Positions 1-9,122 of a DNA stretch of 64,000 bases are shown here, piece after piece (the stretch's first letter is position 1; each line of letters starts with the position of its first letter). This stretch comes from JAIQFL01 sp035295745 (GTDB lineage Bacteria > Acidobacteriota > Terriglobia > Bryobacterales > Bryobacteraceae). Position numbers and translations under genes: made by a program. The stretch is from NCBI GenBank assembly GCA_035295745.1, contig DATGIL010000015.1, forward strand, positions 62,001-126,000. Direction: 5' to 3'. The notes under the pieces were generated by a model. That model was not told where the DNA came from. It worked only from the letters and a program-made list of their open reading frames with translations, and ran no database searches.

Positions 1-2
1 GC

Positions 3-2732
3 ATCAACTTTGGCGAGAGGCAGGATCGCGAGACCGATTATTCGGGCACGATTTCGCTCACCCCGGGACGGGTCGTAGAGTTGATCCCCTGGCGCTTCTT
101 CGGCGCGGACACCGTGGATGGAGAGAACGGATGGAAACTCGTCACTCGCCGCGCCAATCTGGAAAATCAGCCCGATCAGCCGCGTCCGCTGGCCACTGCC
201 GGCGCCGATCAGAATGTCGTCATGAAGGCCGTCTCGGCAGTGCTCGATGCGCCCGCAGGCGCGAGCGCTACCATCCAAACCAGCCACGGCACGTATCGCT
301 TTCGGTTGGACGATCTCGAAGGAGGCCGCATCGTAACCTTCGAGGAAGGCGACGTGACGGTGCAGTCCGTACCCGCCCCCGAGCGCGTTTCGGCAGCGCC
401 GCCGGCAGGAACACCAGCTGATGCCATCCCCGACCACGATTACGCTTCGATCGCGATGGCGTCCGACGGGTCGGCGTGGGCGGCCTGGCAAGTCTACGAA
501 AATGGCGGCGATCGTGTGCTGGCATCGCGCTCTACCGCTGATGGATGGTCCCCCGCCGAAGCACTGACTTCGGGCGGCCAGGACATTTTCCGCACGGCCA
601 TCGGACAGGACGCGCAAGGGCGCATGTGGGTGATCTGGTCGCAGCGCGAAGGGGAGGCGTGGAATCTGGTGGCGCGCAGTTTCGATGGGCGCAACTGGAG
701 CGCGTCCCGCAAGCTGACCGATGGCAATGGACCCAACTTCTTTCATAAACTGGTCCGCGACCGCGGCGGCAATCTGCATCTGGTGTGGGTGAACCACCAA
801 AATGCGCAGTCGCACGTGATGTGGAGCAAAATCGCCGGCGGCAATTGGAGCGCGGCTCAGGAGATCAGCGGCGCCAGCGCCTGGATGCCGGACGCAGCGG
901 CCGATTCCAAAGGCAACCTGTTTATCGCCTGGGACAGCTATCGCACCGGCAATTACGACATCTTCATCCGGCGGGTGGGAGCGGACGGCGACTTGGGTTC
1001 CATCGAACAAGTCACCAAATCGTCGCGCTTCCAGGCCCACGCGTCGCTTGCCGTGGACCGGAACGACCGCGTGTGGCTGGCCTGGGACGAATCGGGCTCG
1101 AATTGGGGAAAGGACTACGCCCGCGACGACACTTGGCGAGGTACCGTGTTGTATGCGGATCGCCGGCCGCGCGTTGCTGTTCTGGAAAACGGCACGTGGA
1201 CCTCTCCGGCCGATCCGATGGCATCCATGCCGCGCAGATACGATCGTTATGTAGAAGGTCCAAAACTGGCGGCTGATGGCAGCGGGCGCATCTGGTTAGC
1301 GCTTCGTTCCCGTACTTCCACCGCTCAAAATCGGGCGGATTTCTGGGCCAACAACGGCCGTTGGGACATGTTCCTGACGGCCTATGAAGGAGACCGGTGG
1401 CGTCCAGCCGCGCAGATTCCGCATTCCAGCACCCGGCCGGATGGTCCCTTTCAACTGATCGCGGCAGGTAGCGGTGTCTGGGCGGCGTGGACTAACGACA
1501 ATCGCCTGTTTCCGGCGGCTGCCGGACAGCCCAATCGACGGCATAATGAGATCGACTTCGCCCGCGTCGATGCGCCTGCGGCCGTTCCACAGCCGACCCT
1601 CACCGCCTTTGCCGAGGGCGTCGCCAACGCCGCCTTGGTGCATCCGCACGAAGTTGCCGACGTGGCGCAGGTCCGATCCTATCGCGCGAGCGTGGATGGC
1701 ACGCAACTGCGAATCCAGCGCGGCGATTTTCACCGGCACACGGAGATCTCTCCCGATGGCGCCGGCGACGGGTCGCTTGAGGACTACTTCCGCTACATGA
1801 TCGATGCCGCCTCCATGGATACCGGCATCGTTTCCGACCATAACGCCGGAGTCGAAGAGTACACCTGGTGGCGCACCGAAAAAGCGATCGATCTCTTCAA
1901 GATCCCCGGCGGGTTCACGCCGCTATTCGGTTACGAGCGCAGCGTGCCCTATCCGAACGGCCATCGCAATGTGGTGTTTGCGCAGCGGGGCGTGCATGTG
2001 CTGCCGATCTCGCCGGCTGAGAATCAAGGCACGGTCAACACCGGTCCCGTGCTCTATCCTTATCTCAAGCAGAATCGCGGTATCTGCATGCTGCATTCGC
2101 TGGCCACCGATCAGGGCAGCGACTATCGCGACAACGATCCCGAGGTGGAGCCGTTGGTGGAGATCTACCAGGGATATCACGCCAACTACGAGTATGAGGG
2201 CGCTCCGCGCGCGGAATCCAAAGACTACAACGTGATGGCGCATGGGCCTTATCGGCCGGCCGGTTTCTGGTGGAACGCGTTGAACAAAGGGCTCAAGCTG
2301 GGGACGGAGTCGAGTTCTGACCACATCTCTACCCACTCTTCTTACACCATGATTTACTCGCCTTCCACCGACCGCCGCGACATGGTGGAGAGCATGCGCA
2401 AGCGCCACGCCTATGGAGCGACGGACAATATCGTGCTCGATTTCCGCGCCCGCGACCGTCAGGGCAAGCAGTGGATGATGGGCGACACGCTCAGTGCGGT
2501 CGCACCTGCCCTCCATGTCAAGGTGCTCGGCACCAGCACGATTGAGAGCGTGGAGATCGTGAAGGATGGTTCGTTCATTTACAAGACCGCACCGAACGGC
2601 GCCTCCGCGGAATTCGACTTCAACGACACTGCCGGCGGCAGCGGTTCCAGCTGGTATTATGTCCGCGTGGTCCAGGCCGATCGGAATATGGCTTGGTCGA
2701 GCCCGATCTGGGTGACGCACGCCGATCAATAA
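3..2732 (+). CDS. Secreted-type beta-propeller + PHP/DUF3604-like protein (5' partial)
   Basis: The reading frame is open from the first bases of the window, so the true start lies upstream; a TTG at 81 is only an internal candidate. The first 500 or so visible residues hold repeated Trp/Asp-rich blades (patterns such as WAAWQVYE, WVIWSQRE, LVWVNHQ, FIAWDSY, WLAWDES) typical of sialidase/BNR-like beta-propellers. From about nt 1720 a metal-site-like segment follows: DFHRHTEIS, then VSDHNAG near nt 1835, then a late GTESSSDHIS. This fits PHP-fold/DUF3604-type proteins. The HxH and SDHN motifs suggest a metal-dependent hydrolase, but the substrate is unknown. The C-terminus is a small beta-rich domain. 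Likely exported, though the signal peptide is outside the window. The family call is by motif only. Confidence 0.7.
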   Translation: MNFGERQDRETDYSGTISLTPGRVVELIPWRFFGADTVDGENGWKLVTRRANLENQPDQPRPLATAGADQNVVMKAVSAVLDAPAGASATIQTSHGTYRFRLDDLEGGRIVTFEEGDVTVQSVPAPERVSAAPPAGTPADAIPDHDYASIAMASDGSAWAAWQVYENGGDRVLASRSTADGWSPAEALTSGGQDIFRTAIGQDAQGRMWVIWSQREGEAWNLVARSFDGRNWSASRKLTDGNGPNFFHKLVRDRGGNLHLVWVNHQNAQSHVMWSKIAGGNWSAAQEISGASAWMPDAAADSKGNLFIAWDSYRTGNYDIFIRRVGADGDLGSIEQVTKSSRFQAHASLAVDRNDRVWLAWDESGSNWGKDYARDDTWRGTVLYADRRPRVAVLENGTWTSPADPMASMPRRYDRYVEGPKLAADGSGRIWLALRSRTSTAQNRADFWANNGRWDMFLTAYEGDRWRPAAQIPHSSTRPDGPFQLIAAGSGVWAAWTNDNRLFPAAAGQPNRRHNEIDFARVDAPAAVPQPTLTAFAEGVANAALVHPHEVADVAQVRSYRASVDGTQLRIQRGDFHRHTEISPDGAGDGSLEDYFRYMIDAASMDTGIVSDHNAGVEEYTWWRTEKAIDLFKIPGGFTPLFGYERSVPYPNGHRNVVFAQRGVHVLPISPAENQGTVNTGPVLYPYLKQNRGICMLHSLATDQGSDYRDNDPEVEPLVEIYQGYHANYEYEGAPRAESKDYNVMAHGPYRPAGFWWNALNKGLKLGTESSSDHISTHSSYTMIYSPSTDRRDMVESMRKRHAYGATDNIVLDFRARDRQGKQWMMGDTLSAVAPALHVKVLGTSTIESVEIVKDGSFIYKTAPNGASAEFDFNDTAGGSGSSWYYVRVVQADRNMAWSSPIWVTHADQ

Positions 2733-2884
2733 CCTGGTACCTCAGTTTTAAACCTTCGCGCGACCGCACGAGCGAAAGCTCACTCCGGCGACCTCGCCTG
2801 CCCGTGTTCAATCCTGTACAGCGAATGCCTCAACAGGCGTGCCAGCATGTACCCAGTGGCTGCTTCAGGTATGAGGAAGAACGG

Positions 2885-5416
2885 ATGAAAAACACGGATT
2901 GCAACATGCGAACTCGCACAGAGTGCAATACCATACAGAGACAAATCGGCCCAGTCCTGGCGTCGCTGGCGGGACTTTTACTGACTGTCTCGCCTGCACA
3001 CGCCCAGGTCACCATCACCACGGTGGCCGGGAATGGGTTCGGCGGATTCTCCGGCGATGGGGGATTGGCGACATCGGCCGCGTTGAACCTGCCGCAAGGG
3101 GTAAAGATAGACGGGGCGGGGAATCTGTATATCGCCGATTTTGGCAATTTTCGGGTCCGAAAGGTCAGTGCCGGAGGGATCATGAGCACCTTGGCCGGCA
3201 CCGGACAGTCCGGCAATGGCGGCGATGGCGGACTCGCGGCGAATGCCAGCTTGAACGATGTGACTGATGTCGCCATCGACTCCGCTGGCAACGTCTACAT
3301 CTCCGACGCCGGAAATCACCGCGTGCGCAAGGTAACCCCCGGCGGGATGATCAGCGCATTCGCGGGAACGGGAGTTCAGGGATACTCGGGGGACGGCGGG
3401 CAAGCTGCCAGCGCCCAACTCAATCGACCGATCGGCTTAGTCATCGATGCCAACAACTACCTGTACATAAGCGACAGCTCCAGTCAGAACATCCGGCGCG
3501 TTAATCTCAATAGCGGAGTCATCTCCACTTACGCCGGAAACGGCACAGCCGCATTCAGCGGTGATGGCGGACAAGCGATCTCGGCCTCATTGATGTTTCC
3601 CCTGGGACTGGCTGCCGACGGCGCCGGCAACCTCTACATTGCGGATGCCGGCAATAACGCCATCCGCAAGGTGACGCCCACCGGAATCATCACCACCATC
3701 GCCGGGAGCGGCGTGCAAGCAGGATTTTCCGGCGATGGCGGGCCGGCTGCGCGTGCGTTACTCAATGTTGCGTCCGGTGTGGGTGTGGACGGCGCGGGGA
3801 ACGTCTTCATCGGAGATTCCGGCAACAACCGGGTTCGAAGAATTGACGCCGCCACCGGCATCATCAGCACCATCGCCGGGAGTGCGAACAACGGATACAG
3901 TGGCGATGGCGGCCCTGCCGCGAGCGCCCTCCTGAATTTCCCCTGGGGAATTTCAGTCGACCCGAGCGGCGCTATCTACGTCGCCGACCGCGACAATAAT
4001 CGCATTCGTAAGATCTCCGGAAGCGCAACTCTCACCGACGTCGCCGCTGGCAAGATCGCCACTCAGAGCAGCACGCTCTTCGGTTACCCATCCGCGGTCG
4101 CCTCATCTGCAGTGGACGGCCGCACCGACGGCAACTTTTTCGATGGATCTGTCACCGCGACCAACCAGGAGAGCACTCCCTGGTGGCAGGTTGATCTGGC
4201 TAGTTCCACAGTGATCAGTTCCATCAACATCTGGAATCGTACCGATTGCTGCTCGTCGCGACTAAGCGACTACTGGGTCTTCGTCTCCGATACGCCATTC
4301 AACGCCTCGGACACTCCTTCCACGCTGCAGTTCCGCGCCGGCACGGTTTCCAGCCACCAGACCTCGGCCCCCAGCCCGTCTACCAATATCGCCATGTCGG
4401 CGCAGGGCCGCTATGTCCGCGTGCAACTGAGCACCTTCGATTATCTGAGCCTTGCCGAAGTACAGGTGTTCGGAACGCCGGCCAGCGGCGGCGGCGGCGG
4501 CAACAACGGCACCAACATCGCGCCGGGTAAGCTTGCCACGCAGAGCAGCAGTTACCCAGGGCTTCCCACCGCAGGACCGAGTTCCGCCATCGACAACAAC
4601 ACCGACGGCAATTTCTACGATGGGTCGGTGACGGCCACCAGTCTGGACAATAATCCCTGGTGGCAGGTGGACCTTGGTTCGGCTGCGACTGTGAATTCCG
4701 TCGTGGTCTGGAACCGCACCGATTGCTGCAGCTTACGGCTCAGCGACTATTGGGTGTTCGTCTCGAACACGCCATTCAGCGCATCGGACACCCCCGCGAC
4801 ACTGCAGTTCCGCGCCGGGACCTTCTCCAGTCATCAGACATTCGCACCCAGCCCGTCCGCGACCATCAATGTGGGCATGCAGGGACGATATGTGCGGGTG
4901 CAACTCTCAGATACGGATTATCTGAGCTTGGCGGAGGTTCAGGTTTTCGGTACTGGCGGATCTTCGCCTACCGATCTCGCGATCAACAAGGTGACGAGCC
5001 AAAGCAGCAATCTTCCCTTCGCTCCCACTGCCCTGTCTGGTTCCGCGGCGGACGGGAATTCCGACGGAAATTTCTATGACGGCTCGGTGACTGCCACGAA
5101 TCCCGACACCAACGCCTGGTGGCAAGTGGATCTCGGCTCTCCGTTCTCCGTCAGCCAGGTGATTGTCTGGAACCGCACCGATTGTTGCAGCACGCGTCTG
5201 AGTGACTTCTGGGTGTTCGTGTCCGACAATCCTTTCCAGGCCACCGATACGCCCGCCACTCTGCAATTCCGGGGCGGAACTTTCGCGATGCACATCACGT
5301 CCGCGCCGAATCCCAGCGTGACGATTCCGGTCAATCTGCAAGGCCGCTACGTCCGCGTGCAACTCTCGGGCACGGATTATCTGAGTTTGGCAGAGGTGCA
5401 GGTCATCGGCCAATAA
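2885..5416 (+). CDS. Secreted NHL-repeat six-bladed propeller with three F5/8C (discoidin) domains
   Basis: The start at 2885 is chosen because a good ribosome site (GAGGAAGA) lies just upstream and a signal peptide follows, ending AHA|Q; the frame is open further upstream to 2693 but that part overlaps the previous gene. After the signal come six NHL repeats with the recurring signature SGDGG-A--A-LN and IAD-GN--IRK, enough for one closed propeller. Then come three tandem galactose-binding-like discoidin domains of about 140 residues, separated by a Gly-rich linker. Each carries the block WWQVDL, NRTDCCS, LSDYWVFVS and RYVRVQLS. The three copies are very alike, which points to recent internal duplication. 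The role is probably extracellular carbohydrate binding; no catalytic motif is visible. A strong terminator follows. Confidence 0.88.
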   Translation: MKNTDCNMRTRTECNTIQRQIGPVLASLAGLLLTVSPAHAQVTITTVAGNGFGGFSGDGGLATSAALNLPQGVKIDGAGNLYIADFGNFRVRKVSAGGIMSTLAGTGQSGNGGDGGLAANASLNDVTDVAIDSAGNVYISDAGNHRVRKVTPGGMISAFAGTGVQGYSGDGGQAASAQLNRPIGLVIDANNYLYISDSSSQNIRRVNLNSGVISTYAGNGTAAFSGDGGQAISASLMFPLGLAADGAGNLYIADAGNNAIRKVTPTGIITTIAGSGVQAGFSGDGGPAARALLNVASGVGVDGAGNVFIGDSGNNRVRRIDAATGIISTIAGSANNGYSGDGGPAASALLNFPWGISVDPSGAIYVADRDNNRIRKISGSATLTDVAAGKIATQSSTLFGYPSAVASSAVDGRTDGNFFDGSVTATNQESTPWWQVDLASSTVISSINIWNRTDCCSSRLSDYWVFVSDTPFNASDTPSTLQFRAGTVSSHQTSAPSPSTNIAMSAQGRYVRVQLSTFDYLSLAEVQVFGTPASGGGGGNNGTNIAPGKLATQSSSYPGLPTAGPSSAIDNNTDGNFYDGSVTATSLDNNPWWQVDLGSAATVNSVVVWNRTDCCSLRLSDYWVFVSNTPFSASDTPATLQFRAGTFSSHQTFAPSPSATINVGMQGRYVRVQLSDTDYLSLAEVQVFGTGGSSPTDLAINKVTSQSSNLPFAPTALSGSAADGNSDGNFYDGSVTATNPDTNAWWQVDLGSPFSVSQVIVWNRTDCCSTRLSDFWVFVSDNPFQATDTPATLQFRGGTFAMHITSAPNPSVTIPVNLQGRYVRVQLSGTDYLSLAEVQVIGQ

Positions 5417-5447
5417 GTTGCGCGTCAGGTCCTCATTGGGCTACCAC

Positions 5448-5479
5448 GGCGGGTCCTGTAAATGGACCCGCCATTTTTT
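5448..5479 (+). terminator. Rho-independent terminator after the NHL/discoidin gene
   Basis: Perfect 9-bp stem GGCGGGTCC / GGACCCGCC with a 7-nt loop, then A and six T residues. It starts 31 nt after the stop codon of the discoidin gene. Confidence 0.85.
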
Positions 5480-5539
5480 GGGTGGCGGTTGCAGGTCTGC
5501 CGACCTGTGTGCAAATCGCTTGCTGAGACTGATTCCGAT

Positions 5540-6550
5540 GCCCGCGGCTCGCTGACGCCAACGACTGAAGGGAGTGATCTTCGGAGCAATCGAGACAGCG
5601 CTTGCTTACGCGCGCGGCTCGCAACGAGCCACGACCGTAAGGGAGTGATTCTCTCGGAACGATCCAGACATCGCTTGCTTACGCGCGCGGTTCGCAATGA
5701 GCCACGACTGTAAGGGAGTGATCTTCGGAGCAATCGAGGCAACGCTTGCTTACGCGCGCGGCTCGCAACGAGCCACGACGGGAGTGATCTTCGGAGCTAT
5801 CGAGGCAACGCTTGCTTACGCGCGCGGCTCGCAACGAGCCACGACCGTGAGGGAGTGATTTTGGGAGCGACTGGGACATCGCTTGCTTACGCGCGCGGCT
5901 CGCAACGAGCCACGACTGTAAGGGAGTGATCTTCGGAGCAATCGAGACATCGCTTGCTTACGCGCGCGGTTCGCGACGAGCCACGACCGTAAGGGAGTGA
6001 TTCTTTCAGAGCGATCGAGACAACGCTTGCTTACGCGCGCGGCTCGCAACGAGCGACGACCGTAAGGGAGTGATCTTCGGAGCAATCCGGACAACGCTTG
6101 CTTACGCGCGCGGATCGCAACGAGCCACGACCGTAAGGGAGTGATTCTTTCAGAGCGATCGAGACAACGCTTGCTTACGCGCGCGGCTCGTAACGAGCCA
6201 CGACCGTAAGGGAGTGATCTACGGAGCAATTGAGGCAACGCTTGCTTACGCGCGCGGCTCGCAACGAGCCACGACCGTAAGGGAGTGATCTTCGGAGCAA
6301 TCGAGACATCGCTTGCTTACGCGCGCGGCTCGCTGACGACAACGACTGAAGGGAGTGATCTTCGGGAACGATCCGGACAACGCTTGCTTGCGCGCGCGGT
6401 TCGCAACGAGCCACGACGGGAGTGATCTTCGGAGCTATCGAGGCAACGCTTGCTTACGCGCGCGGCTCGCAACGAGCCACGACCGTAAGGGAGTGATTCT
6501 TTCAGAGCAATCGGATATCGCTTGCTTACGCGCGCCGCTCGTTGACGGCG
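5540..6550. repeat. Tandem array of about 14 copies of a 71-bp repeat
   Basis: The word GGGAGTGAT occurs at 5570, 5641, 5714, 5780, 5851, 5922, 5993, 6066, 6137, 6210, 6281, 6351, 6418 and 6489. Spacing is mostly 71-73, with 66-67 where GTAAG-type bases are missing. Each unit contains ACGCTTGCTTACGCGCGCGG, the small palindrome GGCTCGCAACGAGCC, and CACGACCGTAAGGGAGTGAT. Units differ by point changes and small indels, and there are no unique spacers, so this is not CRISPR. Open frames across the array on the minus strand are repeat artefacts. Degraded relatives lie near 27.0-27.14 kb and 29.54 kb. The array fills the gap between a terminator and the 3' end of the histidine kinase gene. Confidence 0.95.
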
Positions 6551-6558
6551 AGAGTTAG

Positions 6559-9000
6559 CTACACCAGGATCTTCTGCACAATTTCCGTCAGCTTGTCCGG
6601 CGTGAAGGGCTTCTGCAGAAATGCCACCGAATTATCGAGCACGCCGGTCTCGCTCATGATTCGATCCGTGTAGCCGGACATGTACAACACCTTCATGCCC
6701 GGTTGGGTCGTCGTCAGAGCCGTTGCCAGATCCTTGCCATTCATCTCCGGCATGATGACGTCCGTAAGCAAAAGCCGGATCTGCCTTAGTGGATCCGCCG
6801 CGATGGCAATCGCCTCATTCCCGCTCGCCGCCTCCAGCACTTCGTACCCCAACCCGCGAAGCACCATGCAGGTGAGGCCCCGCACCTCCGGTTGATCCTC
6901 GACTACGAGGATCGCTCCCGATCCCCTGGCCGGCTGGCGCCGTGGGGAAGCGGCTGTGTCGGATCTTACCGGACCCGTCAGGTGTGGCAGGTAAATGCTG
7001 AATACGGTACCGCATCCCGGTTCGCTGGCCACCGAAATGTGCCCGCCGCTCTGCGTCACAATGCCGAACACCGTGGAAAGCCCCAGGCCCGTCCCTTTGC
7101 CCATGTGCTTCGTGGTGAAGAATGGCTCGAAAACGCGCTGCCTGGTGCGCACATCCATCCCCACGCCGGTGTCGCCGATCCGCAGCACTGCGTAAGGGCG
7201 TCCGGTTGGGTCGGTGGTTTCCTGCAGACCCGGCGCCAGCAGTACGCTTTGCGATTCGATCGTCAGGGTGCCGCCTTTCGGCATGGCTTCCCTGCCATTC
7301 ACGACCAGGTTCATCAAGACCTGGTGAATCTGTCCGCGATCTGCTTTCACGCTTCCCACGGAAGGGTCAAGGTTAACGACCAGCTGGATATCTTCTCCGA
7401 TCACACGATGCAGCATCCCTTGAAATTCCTGCACCACCGCATTCAGGTTCATCGGACGCAACTGGGCTACCTGTTTGCGGCTGAAGGCCAACAGTTGCTG
7501 GGTGAGTTCGGCGCCGCGCAGCCCCGCGCTGTGGATCTCCTGGAGCCCGTGGCGCATCGGGTTCGCAGCGTCTGCACCATGCAGCAACAGGTCGCTGTAC
7601 CCGTTGATGACCGTGAGCAGATTGTTGAAGTCATGCGCGATTCCGCCGGCCAGCCGTCCCAGGCTCTCCAGCTTCTGCGATTGCAGAACCTGCTCCTCCA
7701 GGTGCTTGCGATCGGTGATATCGAAGAACGAGACGATTGCGCGCGACCAGTCCCGGTTGGGTGTCTCGGCAAGCGAAACAATCATCGCCACGTATCGCTC
7801 CTCACCCCCCAAAGTGCGCGTCTGAAATTCCGTGCGGAACAGTGAATTCGTCTCCACCAGAACAGCCATCTCGTCGCAGAAAATCTCGTACGCCGCCTCG
7901 TCGAAGATCTGGGTGAGATCGACGAGCAGTTCCTCTTTGGCCGACGCGCCGTAAAAATTGCGTGCCGCGCGATTGACGTCCATCACGCGCACCCGCCGGA
8001 CGCATTCCATGAGCGCCTCTCGATGCTCCGACAAGTACCGCCGCAGATCGGTCACGCCCCGCGCGATCAGCGAGTCCAGGTACGTCTTGACTCGGGAAAA
8101 ATCCTCCTCCCACATCGGAAACGGCGATTCCTCGAATAACGTTCGGTACCGTTCCTCGCTTACCCGGAGCCCTCGTTCCGATTGGCGCAGCGTCTCTTCG
8201 GCCATTCGACGGTCGGTGATGTCGCGCTCGCGCCCCTGCACACCAATCTGGTGCCCCGTGTCATCCACAATCGGACCCCACGACGCCGCGACCCACTTCA
8301 TCCGGTCATCTTTGGTGATCAGCCGGTATTCCTCTTCGAAGAACGATTTCCCTTCGTAGAGGCGGTCCCAATGACCCAACATGCGCTCGCGGTCTTCCGG
8401 ATGGACCCAGCAAATGAACTGGCGCTTCTCCAGTTCCTCGGCGGAGTATCCGGTGAGCGTCTCGACGGCGGCGTTGGCAAAAGTCAGGCGGCGTTCCATG
8501 TCGAACGCCAGCACCATCTCGGTCAGGTTTTTGGCCATCAGCCGGAAACGGGTTTCGTTGTGGCGCTGTTCACGAACGCTCGCCGGGTGAACCGCCTTCC
8601 GCGCAAGATACTGGACCATCACCGGGCAATCGCGCTCATCGAGAATGCTCACTTCGAGGACCACCGGCTGGATCGTGCCGCTGCGTGTCAGGATCTCCGC
8701 TTCGGTTTCGAAGAACCGATCGCCCCGCCTGGCGTGTTCCAACAAGCTCATCACCGGCGCGCAAGACTCGGCCGTCAACAACTGGCAGATGTTCATGCTC
8801 TGGATCTGATCGCGAGGGTAGCCGCTCAACCGTTCACCGGCGGCATTCGTCGAGACCAGATCGCCGGACTCGCTCTGCAGGTAAACAGCGTCGGAAAGGC
8901 TCTCGCACAGCAGTTGGTATTGCCGTTGCCAGAACTGTACTCGCCGCTCCGATTCCCGCAGGCGGTCACTCAAATCGAGTTGGACCCGGGTTTCCGACAT
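6559..9000 (-). CDS. Hybrid sensor histidine kinase with PAS domains and C-terminal receiver
   Basis: 813 residues, no clear transmembrane segment, so probably cytoplasmic. PAS domains lie at about 25-135, 150-270 (with a PAC motif ending GRERDITDR) and 285-430. A HisKA box has the phospho-acceptor His at about 456 (GGIAHDFNN). The HATPase domain has an N-box variant (NLVVNGREA, where NARDA is usual), G1 DTGVGMD, F-box EPFFTTK and G2 GKGTGLGLS. A receiver domain at about 695-813 has the acceptor Asp near 747 (LLLTDVIMPEMNG). The fused receiver suggests intramolecular phosphotransfer or phosphatase tuning; no DNA-binding output gene is adjacent. The signal is unknown. The gene ends against the 71-bp repeat array. 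Confidence 0.93.
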   Translation of the reverse strand: MSETRVQLDLSDRLRESERRVQFWQRQYQLLCESLSDAVYLQSESGDLVSTNAAGERLSGYPRDQIQSMNICQLLTAESCAPVMSLLEHARRGDRFFETEAEILTRSGTIQPVVLEVSILDERDCPVMVQYLARKAVHPASVREQRHNETRFRLMAKNLTEMVLAFDMERRLTFANAAVETLTGYSAEELEKRQFICWVHPEDRERMLGHWDRLYEGKSFFEEEYRLITKDDRMKWVAASWGPIVDDTGHQIGVQGRERDITDRRMAEETLRQSERGLRVSEERYRTLFEESPFPMWEEDFSRVKTYLDSLIARGVTDLRRYLSEHREALMECVRRVRVMDVNRAARNFYGASAKEELLVDLTQIFDEAAYEIFCDEMAVLVETNSLFRTEFQTRTLGGEERYVAMIVSLAETPNRDWSRAIVSFFDITDRKHLEEQVLQSQKLESLGRLAGGIAHDFNNLLTVINGYSDLLLHGADAANPMRHGLQEIHSAGLRGAELTQQLLAFSRKQVAQLRPMNLNAVVQEFQGMLHRVIGEDIQLVVNLDPSVGSVKADRGQIHQVLMNLVVNGREAMPKGGTLTIESQSVLLAPGLQETTDPTGRPYAVLRIGDTGVGMDVRTRQRVFEPFFTTKHMGKGTGLGLSTVFGIVTQSGGHISVASEPGCGTVFSIYLPHLTGPVRSDTAASPRRQPARGSGAILVVEDQPEVRGLTCMVLRGLGYEVLEAASGNEAIAIAADPLRQIRLLLTDVIMPEMNGKDLATALTTTQPGMKVLYMSGYTDRIMSETGVLDNSVAFLQKPFTPDKLTEIVQKILV

Positions 9001-9122
9001 CGCTCCAATGCTTGCCCACCCAAAAATTTTCGGAGTGCTGCCGGTTCGGCCGGCGCCACCAGAAAGTACCTTTCATCTTAGATCCCATACGCGCACAACG
9101 CTGACCAAGGTACAGTTCCAAA

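Noticed and set aside
5425..6414. Minus-strand reading frames with recurrent AARVSKRCL peptides
   Set aside because: They are translations of the 71-bp repeat, with no start signal or family features.
5540..6550. CRISPR array
   Set aside because: Units are contiguous 71-bp repeats without unique spacers, and no cas genes are near.
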